Source of the DNA: Candidatus Omnitrophota bacterium
GTDB lineage: Bacteria > Omnitrophota > Gorgyraeia > Gygaellales > Profunditerraquicolaceae
NCBI GenBank assembly: GCA_016867115.1
Contig: VGKG01000011.1
Span: forward strand, 1-37,714
DNA length: 37,714 nt
Direction: 5' to 3'
Numbering within the stretch: the first letter of the stretch is position 1; the number at the start of each line of letters is the position of its first letter. Position numbers and translations under genes: made by a program. Positions 1 through 8,082 of the stretch are shown here, one piece after another. The notes below the pieces were generated by a model. That model saw nothing but the letters and a program-made list of their open reading frames with translations. It was not told the origin of the DNA and made no database searches.

Positions 1-330
1 GTTCAGGCAGCCGTTCTTCTCTTTAAGAGCGGCCGAGATTTTCAAGGTAAGTTCATATTCCAGCGTGGTGGGAGAGATGACCGCGGCATCTGGGAAAAAA
101 TCGGACGCAAGACTCAAGATCCGCTCCGGATCAAGATGACCTGCCATGCAGTCTATTAACCGCACCTGACGGATGCCTTCTTTTTCCAGGAGGGATTCGA
201 TGTACTTAAGCGAAAAAGGTACGCGGATATCCCTGGGGTGGCCGGTAGCGAATACCGTTTCGGATACAGGCCTCAATAGCAGGATGCGGTTAATTTTTCT
301 TTGCGAAATCATCTTTTGTCTTATGTGCAT
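1..330 (-). CDS. B12-binding-type radical SAM protein, N-terminal part (cut by window edge)
   Basis: The open frame reads leftward and leaves the window at position 1, so only about 110 N-terminal residues are visible. I chose the ATG at 330 because AGGGGA lies 5 nt upstream. A second in-frame ATG at 312 has no clear ribosome binding site. The visible part begins with a beta strand (NRILLLRP), a helix (PFSLKYIESLLEKEG), then RLIDCM and a strand ending in VISPTT. This is the Rossmann-like order of the cobalamin-binding domain at the N-terminus of B12 radical SAM proteins, and it resembles the complete ones in this window. The radical SAM CxxxCxxC would lie beyond the edge, so the family call is an inference. 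The start overlaps the end of the upstream SPASM gene by about 40 nt, so the two are probably cotranscribed. Confidence 0.6.
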   Translation of the reverse strand, partial: MHIRQKMISQRKINRILLLRPVSETVFATGHPRDIRVPFSLKYIESLLEKEGIRQVRLIDCMAGHLDPERILSLASDFFPDAAVISPTTLEYELTLKISAALKEKNGCLN

Positions 331-1429
331 TTCTTCCCCTGAAAAAGAAAAATCTCAGGTCAGAGACGGAGCAGGCCATGGTATAGGCATCATGCCGCAT
401 CGCAGTGACCAGGTTGCAGCCGTGCGTACAGCTGCAGCAGGCTATTCTTTCCCGCATTTTATCGGCCTCTTCTGAACTCCAGACCCTGGCAAAGTCAAAG
501 TCCGCTTCGGCGAGACGGCCTATAGGCCTGGTGTTCTCGCAAAAAGCTACTTCGCCGTCCGGATAAACTACGGCATCGACCTTACCCGCATAACAAGGCA
601 GGACCCTTTTCTTCTCTCTGATCACCCTTAGCATATACTCAAATTTCTTCTGCTGAAAGACAGGCCAGAACTTAAATGAAGACGCTGCGTTTAGCAGCCT
701 GACTCTTTCATAAAAACTTTCCAGCTCCGGTAAATCCAAAGAAGTCTCAGCTGCGCAACCGTATAATCCGCTGGAGATTTCATGATCAAGGCCAAAGATA
801 CCGCTTTGCCGGTCCCTGAGCAGGGAAAACTTTATCGGGATCCTGAAATCCCGGAAATAACTTATGAAATCTTCTACCCCCCCTACCAGCGCTTTATTCA
901 CTACTGCGGCTATCTCAAGATAAAGGTTCCTGTGTCTTTCGCTTAAAGACTTAAGCGCAGCGGCGGTGGCTACGGCCCGGCTAAAGGCGCCCTCTACCTG
1001 CCGCAGCCGGTCGTGTTCCCTTTCCGGGGCATCGAGAGAGACCATTATCCTTAACTGCCGGGGCCTGACCTGGCGCAGTATCCTCTCCGTTTGCAGGAGT
1101 ATCTTATCGGTCAGGAAACCATTCGTGGGTATACTGATAAATCTGGTCCGGTTGTAAGAGGCAAATATCTCGCATATCTGCGGCAGGTCCTCTCTTAAAA
1201 AAGGCTCTCCGCCCGTCAATACCAGGCGCGGGATATTCTTTAAAGAAGCACTCAGGCGCGCGATCTGGCCGAGGCCCATCTCCTTTTCTCCCGTATTCAG
1301 GCGGCTTAAATAAAAACAAAAAAGGCAGCGCATCTGGCAGCGGTTAGTCACAAAGAAAACGAGTGCCTCGGGCAGCTCTGGTTTTTTTAGGAACGCCTTT
1401 TTATGACCGTCGATTTTTGCCTTTTGCAT
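290..1429 (-). CDS. Radical SAM/SPASM domain protein
   Basis: About 379 residues from the ATG at 1429. The frame stays open to a GTG at 1489, but that would overlap the upstream GT2 gene by 89 nt and adds a stretch that does not look conserved. The radical SAM cluster motif CQMRCLFC is at residues 31-38 (C31, C35, C38), followed by LTGGEPFLREDL, the GGE SAM-binding motif. The C-terminal part has the SPASM pattern: LPCYAG, then VYPDGEVAFCEN, then a CCSCTHGC cluster, which would bind auxiliary Fe-S clusters. SPASM proteins modify peptides or small molecules by radical chemistry, and the substrate cannot be read here. Placement after a glycosyltransferase and before a B12-type protein suggests a sugar, lipid or glycan-linked substrate (inference). 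Cytoplasmic. Confidence 0.85.
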   Translation of the reverse strand: MQKAKIDGHKKAFLKKPELPEALVFFVTNRCQMRCLFCFYLSRLNTGEKEMGLGQIARLSASLKNIPRLVLTGGEPFLREDLPQICEIFASYNRTRFISIPTNGFLTDKILLQTERILRQVRPRQLRIMVSLDAPEREHDRLRQVEGAFSRAVATAAALKSLSERHRNLYLEIAAVVNKALVGGVEDFISYFRDFRIPIKFSLLRDRQSGIFGLDHEISSGLYGCAAETSLDLPELESFYERVRLLNAASSFKFWPVFQQKKFEYMLRVIREKKRVLPCYAGKVDAVVYPDGEVAFCENTRPIGRLAEADFDFARVWSSEEADKMRERIACCSCTHGCNLVTAMRHDAYTMACSVSDLRFFFFRGRNAHKTKDDFAKKN

Positions 1430-2444
1430 AGACGTACTTCTTGTAATTCTCAATGCTTTCCCGGGAAAGGAAATCTTCTTTCCTTGCACGCAAGATAAGA
1501 GGAATTTCTTTCAGGTTTGCAAGATATGCCTTTAAAAAATAGTAGGGCGAGGACAGTAGCCATCTAAAGTGCGGCAGAGTGTGGTTCGGATTATTCCTGT
1601 TATCGGATATTTCGCCCTGCCTGCGGCGAGCCCTGCGGAATAAATACTCAAGCGGATAGAAGAAACAGAAAAAGAAGATGTCCAGCCACGGAAGAAAAAG
1701 AAGGTAATGGACCCCCTTATTTTTCAGGGCATATCTTACTCTTGCCTTCAGATACATAAAACGCCGGTCAGATCCGGGGCTCTGTGCATATTTATGCAGT
1801 CCGGCGGTCTTCAGGCAAAAAAAGTTTTTGAAACCCAGGCGCTTCACCTTCATCCCGAACTCTTTATCTTCTCCCATATAGACATAATAGGGGTCGAAAC
1901 CGCCGGCAGAAAAGGCGACCTCTTTCCTGACAAAACAGTTGCAGGTATCCACATAATCGCACTCCTTCAGGTCTTCGCTAAGGGGCTGGAGCGATTTCCT
2001 GCGCAAGGCCAAAGGAAAACTTCTTCCGTCAAAGGTCACGCCTTTACCGAAGGCGTTCACCGGTACTCCATTCTCATCCAATAATGCCACCCCGCCGATA
2101 AGGCCGGCGGAACTTCTCTCCTCCATAATCGCCACCATCCGGGAGATGGCATCCCCGAAGATCAGCTCACTGTCGCTATCCAAAAAAAGGACGTATTCTC
2201 CCCGGCTGTCCAATAAACCCTGATTTTTTGCGCAGGCCGGGCCCAGGCTCTTTTCATTACGGATAAAACGGACCCGCGGAAATCGCTCCTTAAAAGAGGC
2301 TATCGTGCCGTCGCTGGATCCGTCATCGATCACCACGACCTCTGTATCAGAATAGTCCTGCCGTAACACCGAGGCAAGGCATGCTGAAAGCATCTCCTTG
2401 CGATTATAGGAGGGGATTATCACTGACACTATATTTTTGCTCAT
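1401..2444 (-). CDS. Glycosyltransferase family 2
   Basis: 347 residues with a classic GT-A fold N-terminus: SVIIPSYNR at the start, VVVIDDGSSDGT (nucleotide binding, D40-D41), and LFLDSDSEL with the metal-binding DSD around residues 89-91. A later GEDKEFGMKVKRLG segment matches the acidic acceptor/catalytic region of the family. A hydrophobic stretch (LLFLPWLDIFFFCFFY) near residue 255 may anchor it at the cytoplasmic membrane face. The architecture resembles rhamnosyl- and other sugar transferases of O-antigen/exopolysaccharide loci. Donor and acceptor cannot be determined. Its ATG overlaps the TGA of the upstream radical SAM gene (ATGA), which implies translational coupling. Its 3' end runs into the start of the SPASM gene. 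Confidence 0.9.
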   Translation of the reverse strand: MSKNIVSVIIPSYNRKEMLSACLASVLRQDYSDTEVVVIDDGSSDGTIASFKERFPRVRFIRNEKSLGPACAKNQGLLDSRGEYVLFLDSDSELIFGDAISRMVAIMEERSSAGLIGGVALLDENGVPVNAFGKGVTFDGRSFPLALRRKSLQPLSEDLKECDYVDTCNCFVRKEVAFSAGGFDPYYVYMGEDKEFGMKVKRLGFKNFFCLKTAGLHKYAQSPGSDRRFMYLKARVRYALKNKGVHYLLFLPWLDIFFFCFFYPLEYLFRRARRRQGEISDNRNNPNHTLPHFRWLLSSPYYFLKAYLANLKEIPLILRARKEDFLSRESIENYKKYVYAKGKNRRS

Positions 2445-3961
2445 CCTGACCTTTGTTTTTTTGAAGCCGCTCTGTCCGGCAAGATCCTTCTTGAGGCAAA
2501 GTAGGCGTATCTTTTTATTGTCCTTTCTATATTCACATCAAACTTCGCGCGATTGAATAGCCTGCTGGCAATGTATAGCGCAATCGGAGGGAAAAAGGCG
2601 GGCAGATACCGGTGTGCCCGGCTTTCAAGGATCCATTTTCTCATCTTATAGGGCAGGAAATGAAAAAGATAAAAAAGCGCCATGAACCTTTTTGATTCCT
2701 TTGAGGGCTTACCCTTGCCTCTTACTATGCCGTAACCGGCCCTTCCTTCTTCGATATCCTGCATCTGGACCGGATTAAGCAGCCCCTGCTCCATGGCCCA
2801 GCAGGAGATCTGCGTCTTCGGGTAGTACCTTAGCCAGAAGATCTCGATGTGGTCGGGGAGATTGCGGCTGTAAAATTGCGCAGTCCTTTCCAGCTCAAGG
2901 CCGTCCTCTCCGGGAAGGCCGAGGATCGTATCGCAGGTGACATAAATGCCGGAGCCCTTAAGCAGCCCTATGGCCTTAGTGATTGCTTCATTTGAGGAGT
3001 TCCTTTTAAGGATACCCCTGCGCTTCTCTTCGTCGATGGTCTGGACCCCCATCTGCACTTTATAGCAGCCCGCCTCTTTTAATTGGCCGGCCAGTTCGGG
3101 CGTAACCAGGTCCGGAAAAGCAAAACAAAAAAAGGGCAGGCCGATCTCTCTTTTATACCGGGGCAGGAACTCGTCTAACCAGGCTTTGTCCGCATTGAAT
3201 ACTTCATCCCAGAAAGAGACGTATCGTGGTGCGTATTTTGCCTTTGCCTCCCCTAATTCCGCGATCACTGCTGCCGGGCTCCTCCTCCTTAAAAACTTTT
3301 TCTCTTCGGCATAAATCGCCTTCCAGGTATCGTTACAGCAATAACTGCAGCTATAGGGACAACCCCGGGAGGTAGACAAAATATAACCCTTATTGAATAC
3401 GGGGGCCGAAGTATAAAAGAGTTCTTTGTCGGCCGGCGGCAGGCGGTCGAGGTCGTCGATCGGAGGCCGGATGCGGTTTCTGACCACCGCGCCTTCTTTT
3501 TTAGTCCAGATGTTCATAATAGCATCTGTCGCCCCGGCCCCGGACAGAGCCGCGGCCAGTTCTACGATCGCCTCATCCCCCTCGCCTATGCAAAGGTAAT
3601 CAACGCAAGGCTCAAGGATGACCCTCTCCGGTACAGCACTGGGGTGGATGCCGCCGAAGACCACGGGGACAGAAAGATGTCTCTTGATTTCGGCCGCCCA
3701 GCCCTTTGCCCATTGATAATTATCCGTGATCACCGAAAAACAGACCATGTCCGGCTGATACTCAAGGATCCGGCGCAGCAGCTTTTTCCGGTAGGAGAAA
3801 ATGCCTGCCAGCACCCTGCTATTCAGGAAGGCGCTTTCGGCAAAAAGGACCGGGTCCAGGAAGAGCTTCGTCTCAAAACCGCACTTCTTAAGCAGGGCGC
3901 TTAAGTGCTCGATCCCTAAGTTTTCATACCCCGGATAAATAAAAGCGACTTTAAATTTCAT
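2441..3961 (-). CDS. B12-binding domain radical SAM protein (pair A)
   Basis: 506 residues. An N-terminal Rossmann-type B12-binding domain spans about residues 1-135 (SVITDNYQWAK, VFGGIHPSAVPE at 101-112, GEGDEAIVEL at 126-135). The radical SAM motif SRGCPYSCSYC follows, with C201, C205 and C208. There is no DxHxxG motif, as in many class B enzymes. A roughly 150-residue C-terminal region has basic and hydrophobic helices. Family members use cobalamin and SAM for methylations or ring rearrangements of poorly activated carbons (known for the family). The substrate here is unknown. It is paralogous to the protein at 24440-25918: both share GCPYxCxYC, RRRS, GLPFxCF and a later PETD/PKTQ-type loop. 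ATGA overlaps join it to the MBOAT-like gene upstream and the GT2 gene downstream. Confidence 0.9.
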   Translation of the reverse strand: MKFKVAFIYPGYENLGIEHLSALLKKCGFETKLFLDPVLFAESAFLNSRVLAGIFSYRKKLLRRILEYQPDMVCFSVITDNYQWAKGWAAEIKRHLSVPVVFGGIHPSAVPERVILEPCVDYLCIGEGDEAIVELAAALSGAGATDAIMNIWTKKEGAVVRNRIRPPIDDLDRLPPADKELFYTSAPVFNKGYILSTSRGCPYSCSYCCNDTWKAIYAEEKKFLRRRSPAAVIAELGEAKAKYAPRYVSFWDEVFNADKAWLDEFLPRYKREIGLPFFCFAFPDLVTPELAGQLKEAGCYKVQMGVQTIDEEKRRGILKRNSSNEAITKAIGLLKGSGIYVTCDTILGLPGEDGLELERTAQFYSRNLPDHIEIFWLRYYPKTQISCWAMEQGLLNPVQMQDIEEGRAGYGIVRGKGKPSKESKRFMALFYLFHFLPYKMRKWILESRAHRYLPAFFPPIALYIASRLFNRAKFDVNIERTIKRYAYFASRRILPDRAASKKQRSG

Positions 3962-5316
3962 CTGATATAGTAAAAGATAACCAGCATCGCCAGGACCTGA
4001 AAAAGCTTCACACAGACATTCCCCGAAAACCTTGAAAAAAGCGTCGGCCTTTCGCCTTCGGCGCTGACCTTCTGGTTATAAATCAATTGCAGCCCCAAAA
4101 GTATGCCCAGGATAAAGGATTTTTTCCCGATCTCAAAGATCCAGTAGCTAAAACCCCGAATGCCGACTGGATAAAGGGCCTGGAGGGCGAAGCCCGCGAA
4201 TACGCTTGCGGGCCCGCGGATGGAATTGTTCAGCATCGTACAAAACTCAAGACCGAAAGTGAGAAAAGAATAGGATGTCACTCCCAGGGTGACGGCGACC
4301 AAAACCGAAACAAAGCTGGCGAGACGGCTGTCAAGCCTCCTGAGAACGATGCTTGCCGGGACAAAGAAAACGCTGATAAGATAATCTTTAAAATAAGAAA
4401 GGGTCCGGTCAAAAAAGTCAAGGATATCGGCTGAAAGAAACGGCTTCCTGAAGGGAGAGCGGATGTCAAAACCCAAACCCCGCACCAGGCCCAGGAGTAT
4501 GTTCCCGTAACCCGTGATAGCCAGCAGATAAGAGACAAAGTGGGCCGGGATCTCTATTGCCGGTATGGACTTAAGAAGAGGATGGGTGAAATAAATACGC
4601 AGCAGTGCGGCTAAAATAAAGAGCTCGGATAGGCCGAGGGCGATCTTTCTCAGGCCCGAGCGCAGGAGATTGATAAAGTTATCCTGCGTACAGAATGAGT
4701 TCTTAAAATAATCGAACTTGGGAAGGACGATGATGTGAGGCAGGATAATAAAATATGCCGGACAGAAGATATACAAGATATAATCCCCGAACCTCTCTTT
4801 CTTCTGATAAACGAAGCTGTGGTATAAATACAGGATAAACCTGATGGAAAAAATGCCGGCAAAGATATAGGCGTACCAGAAGAATGCACTTTTGGCCGGA
4901 AAAAGGGCTTCCAGCGCAAGAAAAATAAACAATATGTAGAGGATAAAAATAAGGCTGGCCCTGAAAGATGCCGCCAATTTCGCATGGATGGCTAAATAGA
5001 AAAGGGCCGCGCCCAGATAGAGCAGGAATGATAATTTCCCGCAGATCAGAGTCGCAAATAAAAATGAGGCGCCGATAAGGATGGCCTTCCTCTCCTCCTT
5101 CCGGGGAAAGAAAAAGAGGGCCAGGAGCAGAACCAGATACAGCGAAAAGACGGCTATATATTTGGCTGTAGAAAACTGATTAAAATCCCATCCCGCAAGG
5201 GAGAAGGGCTCAAGGAACCCTTTCTCCTGAAGGCCTACAAAGATTATAAAGAGGCTCGAGAAAGCGGCGAGAATGCCGGAAAAACGGAAAAACTCCCTGT
5301 TCTTTAGGCTCTTCAT
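3958..5316 (-). CDS. MBOAT-like polytopic membrane protein lacking the usual histidine motifs
   Basis: 452 residues from the ATG at 5316, which makes an ATGA overlap with the ligase stop. An ATG at 5337 has no ribosome binding site. Numerous hydrophobic segments indicate an integral membrane protein. The C-terminal half follows the AlgI/DltB pattern: ILPHIIVLPKFDYF resembles the FP..aGPi.ry loop, SGLRKIALGLSELFI resembles the GLxKKxxIADxLA helix, and GYGNILLGLVRGLGF followed by SPFRKPFLSADILDFF matches GYSDIAIGLARLLGF..NFxxPYLSxSIxxFW. The RWHxSL segment is shortened to DRTLSYFKDY with no His. The region matching GLWHGAxWNFxLWG reads VTLGVTSYSFLTFGL (residues 342-356) with no His. MBOAT enzymes transfer acyl groups, and DltB moves D-alanine from its carrier across the membrane. 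Position directly after a carrier protein and its amino acid ligase suggests a DltB-like role (inference). The missing histidines make catalysis by the usual route doubtful. Confidence 0.7.
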   Translation of the reverse strand: MKSLKNREFFRFSGILAAFSSLFIIFVGLQEKGFLEPFSLAGWDFNQFSTAKYIAVFSLYLVLLLALFFFPRKEERKAILIGASFLFATLICGKLSFLLYLGAALFYLAIHAKLAASFRASLIFILYILFIFLALEALFPAKSAFFWYAYIFAGIFSIRFILYLYHSFVYQKKERFGDYILYIFCPAYFIILPHIIVLPKFDYFKNSFCTQDNFINLLRSGLRKIALGLSELFILAALLRIYFTHPLLKSIPAIEIPAHFVSYLLAITGYGNILLGLVRGLGFDIRSPFRKPFLSADILDFFDRTLSYFKDYLISVFFVPASIVLRRLDSRLASFVSVLVAVTLGVTSYSFLTFGLEFCTMLNNSIRGPASVFAGFALQALYPVGIRGFSYWIFEIGKKSFILGILLGLQLIYNQKVSAEGERPTLFSRFSGNVCVKLFQVLAMLVIFYYIR

Positions 5317-6263
5317 CTCCTGATTATCCCTGGCCATTTAGCGGGATTGAGGCCGTGCGTGTTCAATACTATCAAGGCCCACCTGGCGATCCCGAAGGCG
5401 ACGCATCCGCTATGGGCCCGCCCGTTATCCAGGCGCACGCCAAAACCCCGGCAAAAATGCGTGCCATGGCTGTTTAAAGAAGTAACGGGGATGAACCTTT
5501 TTAAGTCCGGGCAATAAGCCCTCAGTTCTATCTTCGTCTCAGTCAGCAGCTGAAAAAGGGATTTCCAGTCCCTGTTCTTGCCGTAAAAAACGTCGTAAGA
5601 AGGGACGAGCTCAAACTTAAGTCCGAGCTTCAGGGCAAGAGATTTCACCAGCCTGAATGATTCATCAAGCGCAGCTTTTACCTTATCTCTGCCGCCGATA
5701 AAAATCACCTCTCTCTGTTCAAACTCGTTCATCTTGAATAAAGTATTGAAAGAGGGCTCATTCCTGAAGACTTTATTTCTGACGGTTATCGCCAATAATT
5801 CCCCATTCTTCAGCCTGCGATGAGAAAGTTGCGCATAGCAGGGCAGGCACGCCGCCGGAAGCAGTACCCTTTCTGTCAAATAGCAGCTACTTTTGCCGGG
5901 CTGTTTCAGGGTGCCCCTGCCTGGCCGGGGCCCCAGGCAAGAAACGAGCTCCAGTGTATCCGGGAAGTTTTCAAGATAGCCTGCCTTTTCCAGGACCTGG
6001 CGTTCTACCGTCGAAGGATAGACCGTCTCCTGCGGGTTGAACCCGCAAAAGAGCTCTTTAAAAGCCCTATCGAGACCAGACATCAGGTCATTCACGACCC
6101 CTCTATACGCATACAGGCCCTTTCCGGTTTTTAAGATCAGGCCCTTTTCGATGGCTTCCTTCAGAGCCCCGCGGGAAAAAATGCCTTTACCCTTACTCTC
6201 ATAAAGGGGCTTCTGCGGGGAGTGGTCTGACGTATCCTTCTTTCTCCTGACAACGGCCCTCAT
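5313..6263 (-). CDS. Amino acid:[carrier protein] ligase, SerRS-like class II synthetase homologue
   Basis: 316 residues. It resembles the truncated seryl-tRNA-synthetase homologues, described from Bradyrhizobium and Agrobacterium, that lack a tRNA-binding domain. Those activate an amino acid with ATP and load it on the phosphopantetheine of a small carrier protein (established for the family). Visible motifs: YPSTVER near residue 82, a cysteine pair LPAACLPCY (C139, C142), class II motif 2 as VFRNEPS (R167, E169), NEFEQREVIFIG (E182/E185), then NSHGTHFCRGFGVR and motif 3 as SGCVAFGIARWAL (C287, R294). The Cys-Glu-Cys set fits the family's zinc site for the substrate amino group, with C139 or C142, E182 or E185, and C287 as candidates. 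The length fits a catalytic core without the tRNA-binding arm. ATGA overlaps join it to the carrier-protein gene upstream and the MBOAT-like gene downstream. The amino acid used cannot be read; family members favour small ones such as glycine or alanine. Confidence 0.85.
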   Translation of the reverse strand: MRAVVRRKKDTSDHSPQKPLYESKGKGIFSRGALKEAIEKGLILKTGKGLYAYRGVVNDLMSGLDRAFKELFCGFNPQETVYPSTVERQVLEKAGYLENFPDTLELVSCLGPRPGRGTLKQPGKSSCYLTERVLLPAACLPCYAQLSHRRLKNGELLAITVRNKVFRNEPSFNTLFKMNEFEQREVIFIGGRDKVKAALDESFRLVKSLALKLGLKFELVPSYDVFYGKNRDWKSLFQLLTETKIELRAYCPDLKRFIPVTSLNSHGTHFCRGFGVRLDNGRAHSGCVAFGIARWALIVLNTHGLNPAKWPGIIRR

Positions 6264-6532
6264 CTTTTAGCCCCTCCTCTCCTGAGCATCTTTCTGGCTA
6301 TAAAATCCGAAAGCGTGCTGACATCGGAAAAGTCTTCGATATGTATATCCAGCGGTTTCAGGGTGATCTTGAACTCAGACTCGATGAAAATGATCAGTTG
6401 CACAAAGTTCAGCGAATCGATTATCTCTTCATCTATAAGGCGTATGCTATCGGAAACCTTGCGTTTCCCGGATAACCCGGCAAGGAAACTCTTCAGCTTC
6501 TCTTTAATTAAATCGGGCTCTGCCGTATTCAT
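6260..6532 (-). CDS. Acyl/aminoacyl carrier protein
   Basis: 90 residues with the size and four-helix pattern of an ACP. The phosphopantetheine site is IIDSLNFVQL, with Ser40 in a canonical DSL motif. It is followed by a helix (IIFIESEFKITL) and a final ...VSTLSDFIARKML helix. A phosphopantetheinyl transferase would have to modify it, and none is seen in the window. It sits directly before the amino acid:carrier-protein ligase with an ATGA overlap, so it is very likely that ligase's partner (family knowledge plus context). In that role it would carry an aminoacyl thioester, as DltC does. It differs from the second carrier protein at 19977-20291. Confidence 0.9.
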   Translation of the reverse strand: MNTAEPDLIKEKLKSFLAGLSGKRKVSDSIRLIDEEIIDSLNFVQLIIFIESEFKITLKPLDIHIEDFSDVSTLSDFIARKMLRRGGAKR

Positions 6533-8082
6533 TCTTTAATCTTTTCTGCCGCAAGCACCAGGACTTCGTTATCCCCGACCCTCAGCTTAAAATCAGCTTT
6601 CTCTCCGGCAAGGTCAAAAAGCAGGCGGCCTGCTCCGGGGGCATCAGCAAACTCTTTTCCGTAATAACGGCTCTCTAATAAAAAGTAATCGATTTTATGT
6701 CTTGCGATAAAATCTGTGACCTTCTTTTTTGAATCCGCATAAAGAGCGGATATCAACTCCTGTCTCCTTGCCGCAAGCTCTCTTTCGGGATAGAAAAAAA
6801 TAAGCGGCTCCCTGGTCTCATCCATAAAGAAGAGCTGTCTCTTGGCAAAGAGGGGAACTGATTGCGTAAATACCCCCGCGGGAAAACCTGCGATCATAAC
6901 CCCCTCAGGAAGCCTCTCGATATAATCGTAAGCGGGCTTATACCCCCTTTGGTCAAGGAGTGCATTATAACGGGGGTTAAAAAATAAGAGTAAAAGCATA
7001 AAAGGAAAGAGCAGAAGCTCCAGCCGCGCACTCCTACCCAGGGTATCCGACAAATTGAAAGAGACGAGAAAAACAAGGAGCAGCGGTAAAGTAAAAATGA
7101 GCTGCCGGGAGGCGGAAACCGGCTGCAAAGGATAAATCGATATAAAACCGGCGGCTGAGGCAGCCAGTATCAGCCATATCTGCCAGGGCAGCCTCAGGGC
7201 CGCTCTTCTTTTAAAGATTAAAAATAAGGCAGAGAGGATAATGAAGATGGCGCACATGTATTTATACTGGGGCGTATATTCGTTCAGATTCAGGATGAAG
7301 TATAAAATAATATCCGACGGGCTGCGGGGATCAAGGGGCCCGGGTACTGCCTGGGTGAATTTATATTGGCTGAAAGCCAGGGATCCCCCGACGATTCTCT
7401 TTATCGGCAAGGCAAAAAGCGAAAAGTTATACATGAAAAGAATAAGCGCAAGGCTCATCCCAAGAATATACAGATATTTTCTTAAGGCGAGCAATTTCTT
7501 CTTTAGGTATACTGCCAATAAGATACAGCTATAGACAAGGGTGAGGGCAAGCGGAGGATAGATAATAAATGCGCATACGCAAAAGAGGGGCAGGATCGCA
7601 TATCTTGCCTTTGTCAGAAAATAGAGGAAGGCGCAGAACAAAAGCGCGCCAAAGGCCCTGAGTTGGCCGCCGACAAAAATATCCGTGGAGAGGAAAAAGA
7701 CGAGAAAAAGCCCCGCCAATAAAATGGCGCGGGGCCTTGAATCATAAAGATTCATTCCTGTCTTATAAATCAGTGCCGTCGCCAAGGTACAAAGCATTAT
7801 CGAGACTATCTTTATGGCCACAGCCAGAGGCAATACGGAAAGCAGGGCCAGATAGACCGCCCAGGCTAAATAGATCCCTTTTGATAGGCCTAAACCATGC
7901 CTTACATTATCGGTCAACAAGTCATCTTTAAAGAGGCCCGGGTCAGAAATGCCCTTTAAAAAATAAAAACCCGCGGAATCGGGCTTATAGGAATATTGGA
8001 TATCCAGGCGGCGGGAATTATTCAAAGTATTAACGTAGGCCGCCAGTAAAATAACGATGAGAAGATAATGAATCGGTTTCAT
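6529..8082 (-). CDS. GT-C-like polytopic membrane protein (putative glycosyltransferase)
   Basis: 517 residues. An N-terminal membrane helix is followed by an extracytoplasmic loop rich in acidic residues (RRLDIQYSYKPDSAGFY, then DPGLFKDDLLTDNVR), many hydrophobic segments, and a soluble C-terminal region of about 140 residues (from about RYNALLDQRGYKPAYDYI, with FPAGVFTQS and DYFLLESRYY). This layout, acidic first loop, polytopic core and C-terminal domain, is typical of GT-C enzymes that use polyprenyl-phosphate sugars. I see no exact GT39 signature, so the activity is inferred. It overlaps its upstream neighbour (8079) and the carrier-protein gene (6532) by ATGA. The two adjacent GT-C-like proteins share general architecture but not obvious sequence. 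Confidence 0.65.
   Translation of the reverse strand: MKPIHYLLIVILLAAYVNTLNNSRRLDIQYSYKPDSAGFYFLKGISDPGLFKDDLLTDNVRHGLGLSKGIYLAWAVYLALLSVLPLAVAIKIVSIMLCTLATALIYKTGMNLYDSRPRAILLAGLFLVFFLSTDIFVGGQLRAFGALLFCAFLYFLTKARYAILPLFCVCAFIIYPPLALTLVYSCILLAVYLKKKLLALRKYLYILGMSLALILFMYNFSLFALPIKRIVGGSLAFSQYKFTQAVPGPLDPRSPSDIILYFILNLNEYTPQYKYMCAIFIILSALFLIFKRRAALRLPWQIWLILAASAAGFISIYPLQPVSASRQLIFTLPLLLVFLVSFNLSDTLGRSARLELLLFPFMLLLLFFNPRYNALLDQRGYKPAYDYIERLPEGVMIAGFPAGVFTQSVPLFAKRQLFFMDETREPLIFFYPERELAARRQELISALYADSKKKVTDFIARHKIDYFLLESRYYGKEFADAPGAGRLLFDLAGEKADFKLRVGDNEVLVLAAEKIKE

Noticed and set aside
1430-1489. GTG start at 1489 for the leftmost SPASM gene
   Set aside because: The added residues are not conserved-looking and would extend the overlap with the GT2 gene to 89 nt.
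5313-6263. The ligase as a true seryl-tRNA synthetase
   Set aside because: It lacks the long N-terminal coiled-coil tRNA-binding arm of SerRS and sits beside a carrier-protein gene.
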